A stretch of 64,000 nucleotides of DNA from positions 2,108,001 to 2,172,000 of the forward strand of contig JBLDXI010000024.1 of the NCBI GenBank assembly GCA_047495785.1, in the 5' to 3' direction. The stretch is from Lepidodermella squamata (lineage: Eukaryota > Gastrotricha). A program made the position numbers and the translations under genes. Under the pieces are notes generated by a model, which had not been told where the DNA came from, made no database searches, and worked only from the letters and a program-made list of their open reading frames with translations. This document shows positions 19,631-31,255 of the stretch, piece by piece (the first letter of the stretch is position 1; every line of letters begins with the position of its first letter).

Positions 19631-22600
19631 TCAATACTGCTGATAATTGCTTTCCTTTTGCAAGCCGGCAGTGTTACTTTCGTTGTAAACCGCCAAATTG
19701 CTGTCGTCATCGATTTGCTTCTTTGCCGGTCCGTGAATGTCGTAGTCCTCACCGCCTAACCTTTCGTAATTATTGACTGCACCTAAATCGTCGGTTCCCT
19801 CAAACCCAGCACCGCCACGCCTGCGGAAATAATCGGTTACTAAGGACGCTTTTTCGTTGCTAAGGAGTGACTTACTTGATAAACTGCATCCAATACGTTA
19901 CAGATAACATATTTTTCGAGAAGAATTCGTGTGCGAATAGGCCTTCGACTTGTTCCAAGCTGCGGCCTCGCGTTTCAGGCAGGCAGGCTAGCATAAATAG
20001 GAAGCCGCAGAGTGCGAACATGGAGTAGACCCAGAAGGCGCCGGATCGGCCGAGTGACGCTGTCATGCTGAGGAAAGAACTCGATACGAGGAGGTTGACG
20101 AACCAGTTTGTGAAAGTTGACGCGGCGTTACCGGTTGAACGCGCCCATAGAGGGTAGATTTCGGAATTTACAGTCCACGGCATGGAAGCCATACCTGAAT
20201 AGGAAAAAATTGGGTATTTAGAGGTAATCTTCGATTGACAATCGACCGATAAATATCTCGAAAAAGCATAATTTTTCTAATTCTCGAATTTATTTGATAA
20301 ATTTGAAAAATAAATCCAACTCGAGGATTCAATATCAGAATATCTATTAGTGGAACCATATTTACTGTGACCGGAGTCAAATTTGCATAACTCTATCATA
20401 ACTTTCATCTTTGGAAGTTTTGAAAAGTGGTTTCAGGCCCAATAAACACTTCGAAATTTGGTTCCGCTACAGCAAAATAGGTTCCAGTGACCGTAAATTT
20501 GGTTTCGGTTCCTTTTCCTAATCGGATTTATTTTGAAAATTCGAAAATAATTTCTAATATATATCATCATCCAGGGGAAGGTGACTAATTGAGGTTCCTG
20601 CTCTAAATTATTGAAACGACCTCCGACATCCGATTTTATGGGAATTTCTGCTGGTTCTATTCTTGATCAAATTTAATAGATTGGAATTTTTCCATTTTAT
20701 TTTGGGAAAATCTATAGCTGGGGCAAAAAATTAGCCCAAGATTTTCTAACATTTTCTGTACCTTCCAATTAATTTGGAAAAATCTCCAAAAAATTAAATT
20801 TTCCAATTTGTTTGTTTCTTATTGGTCCAAAAAAGCACCTAATAGCTTTATAACTTTAATTAGGTTTCCCTCAATCAGTTTCTCTCAGAACTCAAAACTC
20901 AAAACTCGCCGAAGCTTACCTGAGACGAAAAATGCAATGTATAGGAAGAGGGCGAGCATCGACAGCCACGCCCACGAAGTCGGGCAGTATTCATAGGCCC
21001 AGACGAAATCGGTCTGATCAACATCTGAACACCGGCCAGCGTTTGATTTGAACGGCCACTCGATGTCGGTCGAGACACACGAGCCGTTAACAGCCGAGCC
21101 GTAGTTAGTCTCCTTGAAGCAAAACCCACACCGTTTATCTTCCATGCATGACGCACATGACGAGTAGGCGGCGCATGGCGAGCCGTCTTCTTCGAAAAAC
21201 GTCGTCTTAGGCGCACTGTTGCCCTGAATTTGGAAGACAATAGCCAGGAGGGCGAGGGTGAAAAACGCGCCAGCCATGCTGAACAGGGCCAGGAATCGGC
21301 GACCGAGCCGTTCGACGAGGAGTAACGCTACGAAGGTGAATGAAAAGTTGATAGTTGATGTCAGGATTGATAGCCATGTGATGGCGGCTTCGCTTTTGAC
21401 GCCCGACATCAAGATGATGGTGCTGCCGTAGTTCATGACCATGTTACGGCCGGCGAGTTGTTTGAACATTTGCAGCGAGCAGCCGAGAATGAGGGCTCGG
21501 CGCATGGGTGGATCTTCGATCATTGTCAGTATAATTGGCTTGTAAGCTGAAAAAAATAAAAACAAATAAGTACATTATAAAAATAATGCTGGATAGATTA
21601 AAAAACCCTCCTTAATTCATTTGAAAATTTGAAAATTACTCATATTAAATTACACAAAAACATGAGAAATTCATTGAAAACAATATTGAAAATCATAATA
21701 TGCTGGAATTGAATGAAATTAGGAGATGCTAACGAAAAATTATTTCCTATTATTCCCCAAAAGTGGGAAACAGCTTCCCGCTCTGAAATAGGATTTCTGA
21801 ATTTGTTGAAAAGCATAGCACCCCATGAAAACCCGGGAGATCCTAATGGTATAACTGGATCGGTAATTATGGGAATCCCAAACTTAAGGTTGGACAAAAT
21901 TTCCAAATTGAATTAAAATTGTCAATGAATTGAATGAACCAGAATTTTGAAGGCATTTAACTTGGAGGGCACAGCAGTCAATTTGACGCTTCAATATTAA
22001 ATTTTACATTTTCCCAAAAATGTGGGCTTTCGAGTCTGTGTGTCTCATGAAAAAGGTTTTCTCCCATTAAAATAGGATACCATTACCTAATTTATTTACC
22101 CGTATCAACGATGGCCTCATTATATCTTATCGCGTCAGGATGGCCGTCAGGAAGGCGCCAGACTCAAGATCTGGTCCTCGAAAGAGGGCGTGGGTTCGAA
22201 CCCCACTTCTGACACCATTTTTTCGGTATTTTCAAAGAATTTTTATATGAACTTTTACAAAAAATAGAGCGATCAGTTCTTGAAAAAAGTGCCAACTGGA
22301 GGCATCGGGGATTGAACCCGAGACCTTCACAATGCGAATGAGACGCTCTACCACTGAGCTATGCCCCCTAGGCTGCAAGATAAGGCCTATATTATGGTAA
22401 TCATAATTACACAAGATTGAGCCAGAAATGCACCCTAAATTCAAGGTTCCAGCGCTAAATTTGAAGCTAAAGCAAATGATTTTTACAAAAATATTATTTT
22501 CGAATTTCGCTCCTTCCCCAGCTCAGCTAGACCTTAGCCTGCAGAGCCTATATCTCCAATAGATTCCAATTATAGATTCTAGAAATCAGTGATTTTTCCG

Positions 22601-24346
22601 ATAGTATCAGAAGTCTTGGAAGCCGAGGGTATTCAGCTGAGATAATCGATAGGAATTGAAAAAGCTGAAATCGCTAATAAGGATCGGAAAAATTAAGTAC
22701 CATCAGGACGCCTAAATGATAAAGTGCTGGAATCATGAAGTCCATGGAGTAAATATTTAGATTCTTTGAGCGTTTCTTCATACATTCAAAAGTTTTCTCA
22801 AAATGAAGAATTCTTGGGAAAAATTCAAAGACGCTTTAGCAACCCTAAGAAATTGATAAAAATCTTCGAAAAAGTCTTACATCTTTGCATTCGCTCATTT
22901 TCCAGCTCCTGGTGCGTTTCCTTGATGGCAAACAGCTCCTCCTCGACATCGCCGCACTCGCGCAGCGCCTGCAGGGCCTCGCGAGCCCTATCATCGAGGC
23001 CCTTGCCGATCAACCAACGCGGGCTCTCCGGACTGAAGTACAGCCCGATGCATTGAGCAATGGCGAAAATAGCGCCGAATATAATTTCAATCCGCCAGCC
23101 GTACGTCTCCTCCATCTTAAACAGCCCATTCAATATGTTACACGTCAACTGGCCAGCGGCTATTAGCGTTACGTAACACGAAACAAGGCGACCGCGTAAA
23201 TGCGACGGCGCAATTTCGGCCGTGTACAGCGTCGCCGTAGCCGAGGACAGGCCGATGCCGCAGCCGATGAAAATTCGCCCGGCTAGCAGGACGTTTTTCG
23301 ACGTAGCCGCCGCCATAATGATCCAGCCGGTTGCGAAAAAGCACGACCCACTCATCAGGGTGTAACGCCGGCCGATGGCGTTATTTAGCCACCCTGCAAC
23401 CAGGGCCATAACAGCCGCGACTGCAATCGCACTTCCTATAAGATATTCGCGCCAAATGTAGCTAAATCGGAGTTGTTTCGACATGGAGTAGATAGCCCCG
23501 GATACTACGCCGGTGTCGTAGCCGAACATGAAGCCACTTAGGATGGCTAGAACCGAGGAGAGGAGTAATTTTCGGTTCATTCCAACGCGGCTTGCGATTT
23601 TCAAGGTCAGTTGATCGACGGTTGTATGCTCGCCGCCGAGGATGCTCGATTCGTTGGGATCGACGTCTTTTAACTTGCCACTAAATAGCGATGTTTTTTC
23701 TGTGAAATATACAGAAAAAAATTACGGTAATAAGTCTTATTGATCTCGGACGAGAGGGAAACAAGGTAAAAAGCTATCAAGGCTAATTAGAATTTTTTAA
23801 TCATTAAAAATGAAAAGGAAAATTGCCGATTGATTTTTTAACGTACAAAAAATATAAAATATAAAATAAAAAGTGATATTTTTCTGGGATTATAACCCGA
23901 CAAGGCGGCAAAATCCTCAAAACAATTGAATCGATATTTTTCGTATCGATTTCAGGATTATTTTTTTAATCGCCTAAAAATTGATACCTAGTTTGAAAAA
24001 TCACCCGTGGGTATACTCTGGTAAATTCCATTCAATCAGAAGTCATATGAGACCGAGTGAAAAGAAAGCAAATAATAACACGGCCTATAAGTCACCACCA
24101 CCGAATATAAGAAGAAGTCGCGTATAAAAATCGACTGGAATTATTATTAGTCGCTAGTATTATATTATTATACTCGATAGATTTTCTTACTACGACTACA
24201 TTTGCGAGCATTATATTAGAACAACACAAGCGCGAAAACGTACCCGCCGAAGCAGTAGTAGCATCTGGCTGATGAGCGAAGTCATTTGGGTAATCAGATT
24301 TCGATGCGCCTCCTACCGTTGACCAAGCATCGCCGTTATTAGCCAT
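19631..24346 (-). CDS. SLC2A13: Proton/myo-inositol (SLC2A13/HMIT-type) sugar transporter
   Basis: Minus-strand exons 24244-24346, 22881-23699, 20920-21546, 19876-20194 and 19631-19820 join in frame to 685 residues. This is a major-facilitator sugar porter with 12 membrane segments. Signatures: GFMFGYDTGVVSGA in TM1, NNAIGRRYTLMSG in the TM2-3 loop, GRIFIGCGIGLSSATATLY, FSPESPRWLIGKG, LVERLGRRFLA and LPETRGRSLEQVE. A cysteine-rich extracellular insertion between TM9 and TM10 (CAAYSSCASCMEDKRCGFCF region) is diagnostic of the HMIT subgroup as opposed to GLUTs. The N-terminal tail (MANNGDAWSTVGG) and the C-terminal tail (ending KESNYQQY) are cytoplasmic. It would move myo-inositol with protons at the plasma membrane. 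Intron 2 (21547-22880) contains tRNA cassette 2 and the source of the 13 kb inverted duplicate. Confidence 0.9.
22134..22214 (+). pseudogene. tRNA-Leu pseudogene, cassette 2
   Basis: It matches the other tRNA-Leu(CAA) copies from the anticodon arm to the 3' end, but the D-arm is damaged: GGCCGTCAGGAAGGC replaces GGCCGAGCGGTCTAAGGC, a net loss of 3 nt. That removes the A-box/D-loop consensus. It lies in intron 2 of the SLC2A13-like gene on the opposite strand. Confidence 0.85.
22297..22368 (-). tRNA. tRNA-Ala (CGC), cassette 2
   Basis: Identical in structure to the copy at 18499-18570 (G3:U70, anticodon CGC). It converges with the damaged tRNA-Leu and lies within an intron of the SLC2A13-like gene, same strand as that gene. 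Confidence 0.92.
22445..23125 (-). repeat. Source segment of the inverted duplication (partner 12974-13647)
   Basis: The 3' end of transporter exon 2 and the adjoining part of intron 2. The reverse complement occurs at 12974-13647, about 9 kb away. The match stops at GGTTCC next to the tRNA cassette flank. Confidence 0.88.
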
Positions 24347-25140
24347 TGATTGAATGCTGCTGCTGTAGTTACTTGCTCCGCCTTATTTGCTGAGATGTGC
24401 CTTTCGTCGTCGTCGTCGTAGTCGTTTTCTTTCGCTCGGCGGCGTCAGATAATGCTGTGTTTTTCTCAGCCGGCGCGCCGCTCGCGGTAGAACAAATTAG
24501 CCTATACAGTCGTCACAGCCGCAGACCGACAGCCTGGATGCTTGCTTGCTCGCTCGTTCGCTGAAATTTTCTACAATTCGGTGTTGTGGTTGTGGCCTGA
24601 TTCTACGACTCGACCCGATATTCGAATTGCAACAATATTTAATGAAAAAATTCGACTATTTTTAGAAAAAATGAAGTGAAGTTGAGAAAGAAATCAGGTC
24701 AAATATTGAGCAAGGCAAAAATCAATGACTAACTCTTTGATTCCGCCTGAAATAATTAGCCTTTACCTCAAGCTAAAATCTCAAGTAAATGATTGGATGG
24801 CTGGTAAGGTGTAAAAAATTGAAAAATAATCGGCAGAAGGCGCCAATTTGTTTTTCTAATAATTTTCTAATAATTTATATTTTTCTAATTTTTACTAGTA
24901 AAAGCAAATAGATATTATGGGCCGAAGCTACAAAATATATACGATATGAAACATGTGAAATCAATCCCGGAGCCAAGTTTTTCTCAAGATTTCATAATAG
25001 AAGTAGTATTTGACAATTGCTTTCTGGGAATATCCTATATCGATAATCAATTTTACCAATATCCAAGGCTTTCAGCCATTAATGAGCTATATCATCTGAT
25101 TTTGACCTTTTGAAGCGATAACGTCATTAAACATTATCTC
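24347..25140. promoter_or_regulatory. 5' flank and probable promoter/5' UTR of the SLC2A13-like gene
   Basis: Directly upstream of the minus-strand ATG. It contains a CGT trinucleotide run (about 24404-24424) and a locally GC-rich stretch (24425-24550) that stands out from the AT-rich surroundings. The rest is AT-rich without exons. Exact promoter elements cannot be defined. Confidence 0.35.
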
Positions 25141-25224
25141 GTCAGGATGGCCGAGCGGTCTAAGGCGCCAGACTCAAGATCTGGTCCTCGAAAGAGGGCG
25201 TGGGTTCGAACCCCACTTCTGACA
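25141..25224 (+). tRNA. tRNA-Leu (CAA), cassette 3
   Basis: Intact 84-nt copy with complete D-arm (GGCCGAGCGGTCTAAGGC), anticodon CAA, long variable arm and T-arm. It converges with the tRNA-Ala at 25309. The cassette stands alone in non-coding DNA. Confidence 0.93.
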
Positions 25225-25308
25225 CCATTTTTCGCATTTTTCCAACAATTTTTTGTTAATTAAGTTTTACAAAAAATAGAGCGATCAGTTCTTGAAAAAA
25301 GTGCCAAC

Positions 25309-25380
25309 TGGAGGCATCGGGGATTGAACCCGAGACCTTCACAATGCGAATGAGACGCTCTACCACTGAGCTATGCCCCC
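25309..25380 (-). tRNA. tRNA-Ala (CGC), cassette 3
   Basis: Intact 72-nt copy with G3:U70 and anticodon CGC. Flanking sequence (CTAGGCTACAAGATA..., then CACCCTAAATTCAAGGTTCCAG) resembles the flanks of the other cassettes. Confidence 0.93.
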
Positions 25381-27285
25381 TAGGCTACAAGATACGAATT
25401 AAATGGTAACCATAAACCATAAGTATCACAAGTTCAAGCCTGAAGCACCCTAAATTCAAGGTTCCAGCGCTAATTTAGAGGCGCAAGCATATATTTTTTT
25501 TCGAATATCACTTTTCCCCTAGAATGTCCTTTAGAGGCTTTGTACCTATTGGAATGTACTTTACAGGCTTAAGAGCGATAGTTCAGTCATGAAATTAGGA
25601 ATATTTTTTCCCCTTGCCTAATAATTGTTTGCGAGGGTTTGTTGAAATGTTTTAGGGTTGTTTTTGGTTAGGGCACGTCGAAACGACTCAACAGTAGTTT
25701 AAAGCTTAAACCATCAAGCTAAGGAATAATGAGTTTGATTTTCGGCCAAGCAGCTGCCTAGAAATTCATGGGTTGACAATTTCCCCCTGAAAATGTGTTT
25801 ATGGTTCGAAGATAATATCGAGAGTTTAAATTAATTCGCCAGATTATAGCTATATCGATAATCATAATAATTTGGCAGAAGTTTTGGCGGTGAGCCGACT
25901 AGGTTTGAATAAAGTAATAGGATTGCTATTAAAGCCTAATATGGGCCAGTAATATTTTTCTTAAAATCGATAAGTTAATTGTGACCTATACTTAAAGACA
26001 GGAAACTTGGGTTACTTGGGTTAAATCATCTGATTCGACAAAAAAATATCGCACCTTTAGATTATTTCCGATTACGCTACGCCGTTTCTTTCGGAAACAC
26101 AGACTTCGGTCTATTAACTAATGGGCCTATATAACCTCTACATCAATTTGTATAATGAAAATAAAATCCTAGAAAATGTAACTTTTGTCCAAGGTATAGG
26201 CTAAATATAGCTGGAAAGATCGTCTGTATAGTATTAAATTTTATATATTCGAAATTGTTGATTCTTGTTTGCTGTAAAAAACACCGACATGTTTGATAGC
26301 GGGAATGACTATATACATGGCGGAATTCTTCATTTTACGAATGATATATACAAAAATAATTGCGTCTATAGCCGAAAGCGGGCGTGAATTTATTGGCAAA
26401 ACGCGATTTGAGAAGATGTTTACCTAGATCTACGCGCGTTACTTCAAATCAAAAATTGTCTCTATTGAAGCTCAAAATTCGCAACGTAAATTAATTCAAC
26501 TATTTTAGATTATAAAAATGCTGTAAAATCTGAAAAATATCGTTCGAAGTTGCTGCAAAATGGCGGAGTTGAGATGATATTATAAACGCGACTCTATATA
26601 AATCGAAATATTCTCGTGATAGTCACCCGATAATTAGCCGTATAAGTCAGCCTTAGGACTTGAATATTGAATGGCTGATTTTCTTAGCCGATGGCTAGCT
26701 TTGAGATAATCATCATTTTGAGCTAGCGAAAAAACTGTCTCGAATAATGAGAGGCCCCGGAATAATGTAATAATAATAGAATTTCGGCGTCGGTCGCTGC
26801 TGGTATGCTGGTACGGCAACATCAACAATTGGGCGGCATTTTTCATGACGATTTTTCTCCGAGTTTTAGACAATGGAGAAGGACCGCGCGGCGCCCAGAG
26901 AGCACTTTGCCGGGCGCGGCGTGGCTATACATCATGATGTACGTATAAGAAGTCATTTGCATAACCGATAATTTACTAACTGTTGCGTCTCAAATAAAAT
27001 ATAAAGTAATAGGATGATATTCATCGTGTTGTGTGTGTTTTAACAATGCGGCGCCGATAAATTTTTGGCGCCGTGTTATATTATTACTCGCCTCGATGCT
27101 CGTTTTGTTTTTCATCACGTTATATGTAATATATGATGGCATTGTTCTTTTTGTAGCCAATTCTTGGCTCATATTAGAGACCCGAAAAATGCGATTCCAA
27201 AATTGAAAAAATGAGTCAATTACGAATATCCAGTATATTAAAGATCAATGATTATAATGAGAATTTTCAAATTTCAGATAAAGAA

Positions 27286-27454
27286 TTCGGCAGACAGCCA
27301 TAACAGCAAATACCCAAAACAGCAAACGCGACAAAACAGCAAAGAATTGCTATGTATAAGATGAATTGTGTTTAGCTGTTATGGCACATAGAAAAATTAG
27401 CTGTTTTGTCGCTTTCGCTGTTCCGCGCCATAGCTGTTTTGGCACCCTGCCGAA
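27286..27454. mobile_element. MITE-like inverted-repeat element 2
   Basis: It begins TTCGGCAG and ends CTGCCGAA; the inverted similarity continues imperfectly inward (AGCCATAACAGC against GCTGTTTTGGC). The inside consists of degenerate units such as AAAACAGCAAA. No coding capacity; no clear target duplication. Confidence 0.55.
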
Positions 27455-27557
27455 AATTCAGAATTAATGTTGGAAATTTGGAAACTCAAGTACTGAGAGA
27501 ATATTCCATCCTTTATAAGCGGTTTAACCGAAGAAATAAAAAATTTAACGTTGAAAC

Positions 27558-27612
27558 TTGGAAAACCCCGATGGTAACTGGTTCGGTAATTTCCGGTGTT
27601 TTACCCGGTTGG
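27558..27612 (-). repeat. Dispersed ACCGGTT/ATACCGAAAATTACCG repeat, copy a
   Basis: The reverse complement reads CCAACCGGGTAAAACACCGG...ACCGAACCAGTTACCATCGG, matching the repeats at 34791-34880, 34941-35040 and 61621-61694. Confidence 0.6.
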
Positions 27613-28018
27613 ACCGAATTCCCCCGGAATTAAATGGAACGCGCTGTATTACGGCACCTCGGCAAATTTTCTCAAATTTATGTATCCCACTTTCATTTTT
27701 GAAATTTTGAAAATTTCGAATATTCAAGTAGCTCAAAACAGAATTGAATTGTCGGCAATTTTTTTATGGATTCTCAGAGTTTATCTTCGAATAAAAATTG
27801 GAAATCGAAAAATTGGAAATCGAATAAAAATTCGAATAAAAATTTCAAAATTGGTCATCGATAGTGAAAGACAATTTTTTTTAATCAATGATTAGGGCGT
27901 GAATTTCACGTTCAAACTGGCATAAAAAAATCGATCACGGGTCAATTTTTTCGAAGCTTGTGCTGAATAAAATTATCCACGCCCTGCTCATGAGGGTTTG
28001 AACTTAATAAAATAAAGA

Positions 28019-29218
28019 ATGAATTTACGTTATCATTGCAAAAATGTTCCGTTGATTGTTACAATCATCATCCTAACAGTTTTAAATTATTTGAACTTAT
28101 ACGCATTTAATCATGTAAAATTGCATGATCCATGGAGCAATGCTCCATCGCTAACAATCTTGATTCGCATGTACCACAGATCGGTGGCTGAGTACTGGCA
28201 AGTTTTCGCACCTTCCTACATGCTATTCTGGCCGGCAAAGCACTGGAAGAACTCCAAATTGCTCCTTGTTTTCGATAAAGAATCGAACAAAGACCACGCA
28301 GCTGCGACCATTCTATCTCTTTTGCCGCCATTTCCTGAGGTCAAGTTCGAAAAATTCCCTCGAAAAGTGACACTCTGCTCGAAATGGAGGCGTATTGGCT
28401 ACTCGCGGCAGATCTTCTCGAATTTCTACAGCGATCAACTGGCAGATTCGGAGTATATCGGCATCGCTGATACTGACACATTCTTCGCGACAAAGGTTAT
28501 ACCTGAAGATTTGTTCGAAAATGGGAAGCCGAGAATTATTGGCTACAACGCATGCTGTGTTGGCTGGGAGAAAACGGCTGCGACAATAAGTAATGGCAAA
28601 AGTTATGGGGAATTTATGATCGTCCTCGGGTTCCCGTTCATCGTTAAAAGGTCCCACTTTGCCCCGTTTCGGGAGCATGTGAAAGCTGTTTATAACTCAA
28701 CATTCGAACAGGCTTTTAACAGCATTTGTTCGAAGTTTCCGGAGTACACTCAATTTGACCTTTTAGCTTACTACCTATTCATGCATCATCGCGATGAGTA
28801 TAGCTGGCATATTCGAGACAACAAAGATGCCGGCAATCCTCATTTCACCAAAGGCAGAATGACCGATGATCCTGAGGTGTTAGCCCGATCGTCGCCGAAA
28901 ATTGGCGTGATGAAGAATGCTGGCCATGTCGGGGTTGAACGTACCCCGTTCGTTTTGTACGATTACCTCTGCGTTGGTTCGAATTTTACAGCTGGGTCTT
29001 GCCCTCGTGAACCGGCTAACTACAGAGAAGCGATATCGAATTCGGTTGAGTACAATTTGGTGACGTCGTTTCTGGTGCCAAATGCTTACTGGTGGAAGAG
29101 GCGCATGCCGAAACTGGCCATGCTGCGCCGTCCTCTCGAAAAAAGGCCACACAATGCCGACGCCCTGTTCAAGGAACGTAAATTTGCTCTTGAAAAATAC
29201 GCGGGATCTTGGACATAA
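28019..29218 (+). CDS. Putative type II membrane glycosyltransferase, family A copy 3 (A3)
   Basis: Single exon, 399 residues from an ATG. The anchor spans residues ~9-28. The lumenal part has IADTDTFF with DTD at ~151-153, then PEDLFENGKPRI, GYNACC, FPFIVKRSHFAPF, FDLLAYYLF and HRDEYSWHI. It is close to A1 (2243-3457), with near-identical DNA over much of the coding region, yet lies about 25 kb away. It ends convergently with B2, about 560 bp apart. An AATAAA lies at 29228-29233. A GT-A-like role in glycan synthesis is inferred; the donor and acceptor are unknown. Confidence 0.8.
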   Translation: MNLRYHCKNVPLIVTIIILTVLNYLNLYAFNHVKLHDPWSNAPSLTILIRMYHRSVAEYWQVFAPSYMLFWPAKHWKNSKLLLVFDKESNKDHAAATILSLLPPFPEVKFEKFPRKVTLCSKWRRIGYSRQIFSNFYSDQLADSEYIGIADTDTFFATKVIPEDLFENGKPRIIGYNACCVGWEKTAATISNGKSYGEFMIVLGFPFIVKRSHFAPFREHVKAVYNSTFEQAFNSICSKFPEYTQFDLLAYYLFMHHRDEYSWHIRDNKDAGNPHFTKGRMTDDPEVLARSSPKIGVMKNAGHVGVERTPFVLYDYLCVGSNFTAGSCPREPANYREAISNSVEYNLVTSFLVPNAYWWKRRMPKLAMLRRPLEKRPHNADALFKERKFALEKYAGSWT

Positions 29219-29778
29219 TGAATTATGAATAAAATTATAGAATTTTTGTTACAATTGTTTTTTTTTGTAAAAGCTCATAAAAAAGAAAGGCGCCAATGTT
29301 CAATGGCGTAAATATTTTTAAAGATACCTAAATACAAATTCCGGGGTAGTTGACGTTTTAAGCGCCATTTTCAAGGTCAAAGTCCGACATGTGGGTCCAA
29401 ATATTGGATCCAGATTTTAGACCCAGATACTGGCTCTAAGCATTTAACTCACAAATCTGGATCCAATCTGGATCTAAATCCTGGAGATCGGGTCACTTAT
29501 TTGAACTTGAAGTGCTATTTGATAAGACAATGTTTTTCGAAGTCTGAAACTTCATTTTCTTAAATTCTGCTTTCGAGCTAAGGTATAATTCCTAATTTTC
29601 CGGCAATTTATTGTTCGTATTTTTCCATTTTGACCTGATTTTAATTGGGTCAATAAATAATTGATGGGTGATTTTTTATGAGTGAAAAAAATTAAATGGC
29701 ATAAAATTCTCCGTAATTTTTTGAGAATTAGGAAGGCAAAATCTTTTTTATTCTCTAAATTTAGAAAATTATGAAAAA
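29219..29778. other. Convergent intergenic region between A3 and B2
   Basis: It holds the 3' ends of both genes and short degenerate GGATCC/GGATCTAAATC-type repeats around 29390-29495. No exon. Confidence 0.4.
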
Positions 29779-31255
29779 TCAATGGTATGTAGCTAATTTA
29801 TTGAAATATTTAGAAAATACGCAAAATAAGCAAGTCTCAGCTGACTGTTTATGCTCAATTTTGCCGAAGATTGCCGCTGCTATGCCGCTCATTTTAACAG
29901 GGTGACCAAATAAAAAGCGATGCGTGTCGTAAATGTCCCAAATATCGTGCCGACCAGCTGTACCATTTATTTTCTAAAATTGAAAATAATTTAAATTTGA
30001 CGCAATTCATCGCAGTAATAAGTCGACTCACAAAATGCCTACTCCAACCTCGGCTGTCAATAATGCCGAACGAGCCGTGTTCCAGACATCCGTGAAAAGC
30101 TAAAGCGACAGAATTTTCCTGCCAAACTCGATGTTTCCTCGCAAAAGCAAACATAGGCAAGACTACCGAGAAATCACGTCTGGCCACGTAAAATATATCA
30201 GCAAGACCTCCGAAAACACGCCGATTGCCTTTCATATTTTTCCGAAAATTAATTGAGCAGATTTTAATTGAGGAATTTCTCTTCGATTCGTAAGATAAAT
30301 GCTGTAAATCATAAAAAAAATTCAAAATTACTGGATATTTTTTAAATTATACCTGTAACATGCTGAGTACAGGAAGTTGGTGAGTCATAGCAAGGGTCCA
30401 AGGATTTACATGGCTGCAAGTCCTATTGTCGATTGGCCCATCGCTTCGATCGCCAAAGTACAAATCAGTTTGATTGTTACAACTTCTCAGGGTGTCTACA
30501 TCGTAAACAACCATCCATGGCATCACGTGACTACGAGTCAAGTCATATTTTTCAGATTCGATCAGTAGCTTCCATAGATGGAACATCACATCGTCATGCA
30601 TGAGCCAAATACCCTCGACACGCTTGAATAGCTCAGGTCGTTCATTTTCGACGGTTTTAATGGCTAAATTAACGCAGTAACTAGTCGCCTCACCCGCCCC
30701 AGGTACAAAGGGTGCCTTTCCTTCGTCGTAGCTCAGGTAATAAGGCCCCATTTCCGAGGCTATTTCATCACCCCATAGAGTCGCGATTTGACTTTCGAAG
30801 ATTTTACCGTCATTTGTCGATCCGCAAAATCGAATGTCAGCGAAAAATGGCCCGTAAAGAGCTAATAGGAGAGGAGCATGTTCGAACGCGTTGAAATTGA
30901 AAGGAATGACTAGAAGAATTGATTGGCGTAATTTTGTCGCAATTTCCGCCAGTATTTTTTCATCACCGAAATTCGGCGGCAAGTGGCGATGTTCATAAGA
31001 ACAATTAGAGGTTATTGATTCGTTGCAAAATGAGTCGATAATTCCGCCAATTCGAGGTAAAATATCCAGAAGAGTGTAATTTCTGGTCTGGTTTAGGCCA
31101 GCAGTCTCCTCAACTTCGACTTTTTCGTCAGATTTCGGCGGAATAGGACGAATAACTGCGGATTTGGGCGATATTAGGCCAATAAAAATCGGGTAAAGTG
31201 AGAGGCAGAAAGCGATCGAGACGAAAATTGATTTTCGAATAAAAGAGCTAACCAT
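29779..31255 (-). CDS. Putative type II Golgi-type protein, family B copy 2 (B2)
   Basis: Exons 30353-31255, 30032-30301 and 29779-29973 join (introns 51 and 58 nt) to 455 residues. A membrane anchor lies at residues ~7-29. A Cys-containing stem follows, then ILLVIPFNFNAFEHAPLLLA, YGPFFADIRFCGST, GIWLMHDDVMFHLW (paired Asp at about residue 219), GGLADIFYV and HRFLFGHPVKM, ending TCLFCVFSKYFN. Both intron positions coincide with those of B1, so the copies share ancestry. Proposed to be a secretory-pathway carbohydrate enzyme on topology and the DD motif; no characterised family is recognised. Confidence 0.78.

Larger units (their letters stand above)
25381..28018. other. Long non-coding region with one MITE-like element
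   Basis: Apart from the inverted-repeat element at 27286-27454 and a dispersed repeat near 27558-27612, I see no exon, RNA gene or array. A short GC-rich island sits at about 26878-26930. The open frames at 26634-26873 and 26990-27172 have no protein-like features. Confidence 0.45.

Noticed and set aside
22232-22444. Open frames over tRNA cassettes (also at 37648-37991)
   Set aside because: They translate tRNA genes and their flanks; the recurrent peptide is an artefact of the repeated cassette.
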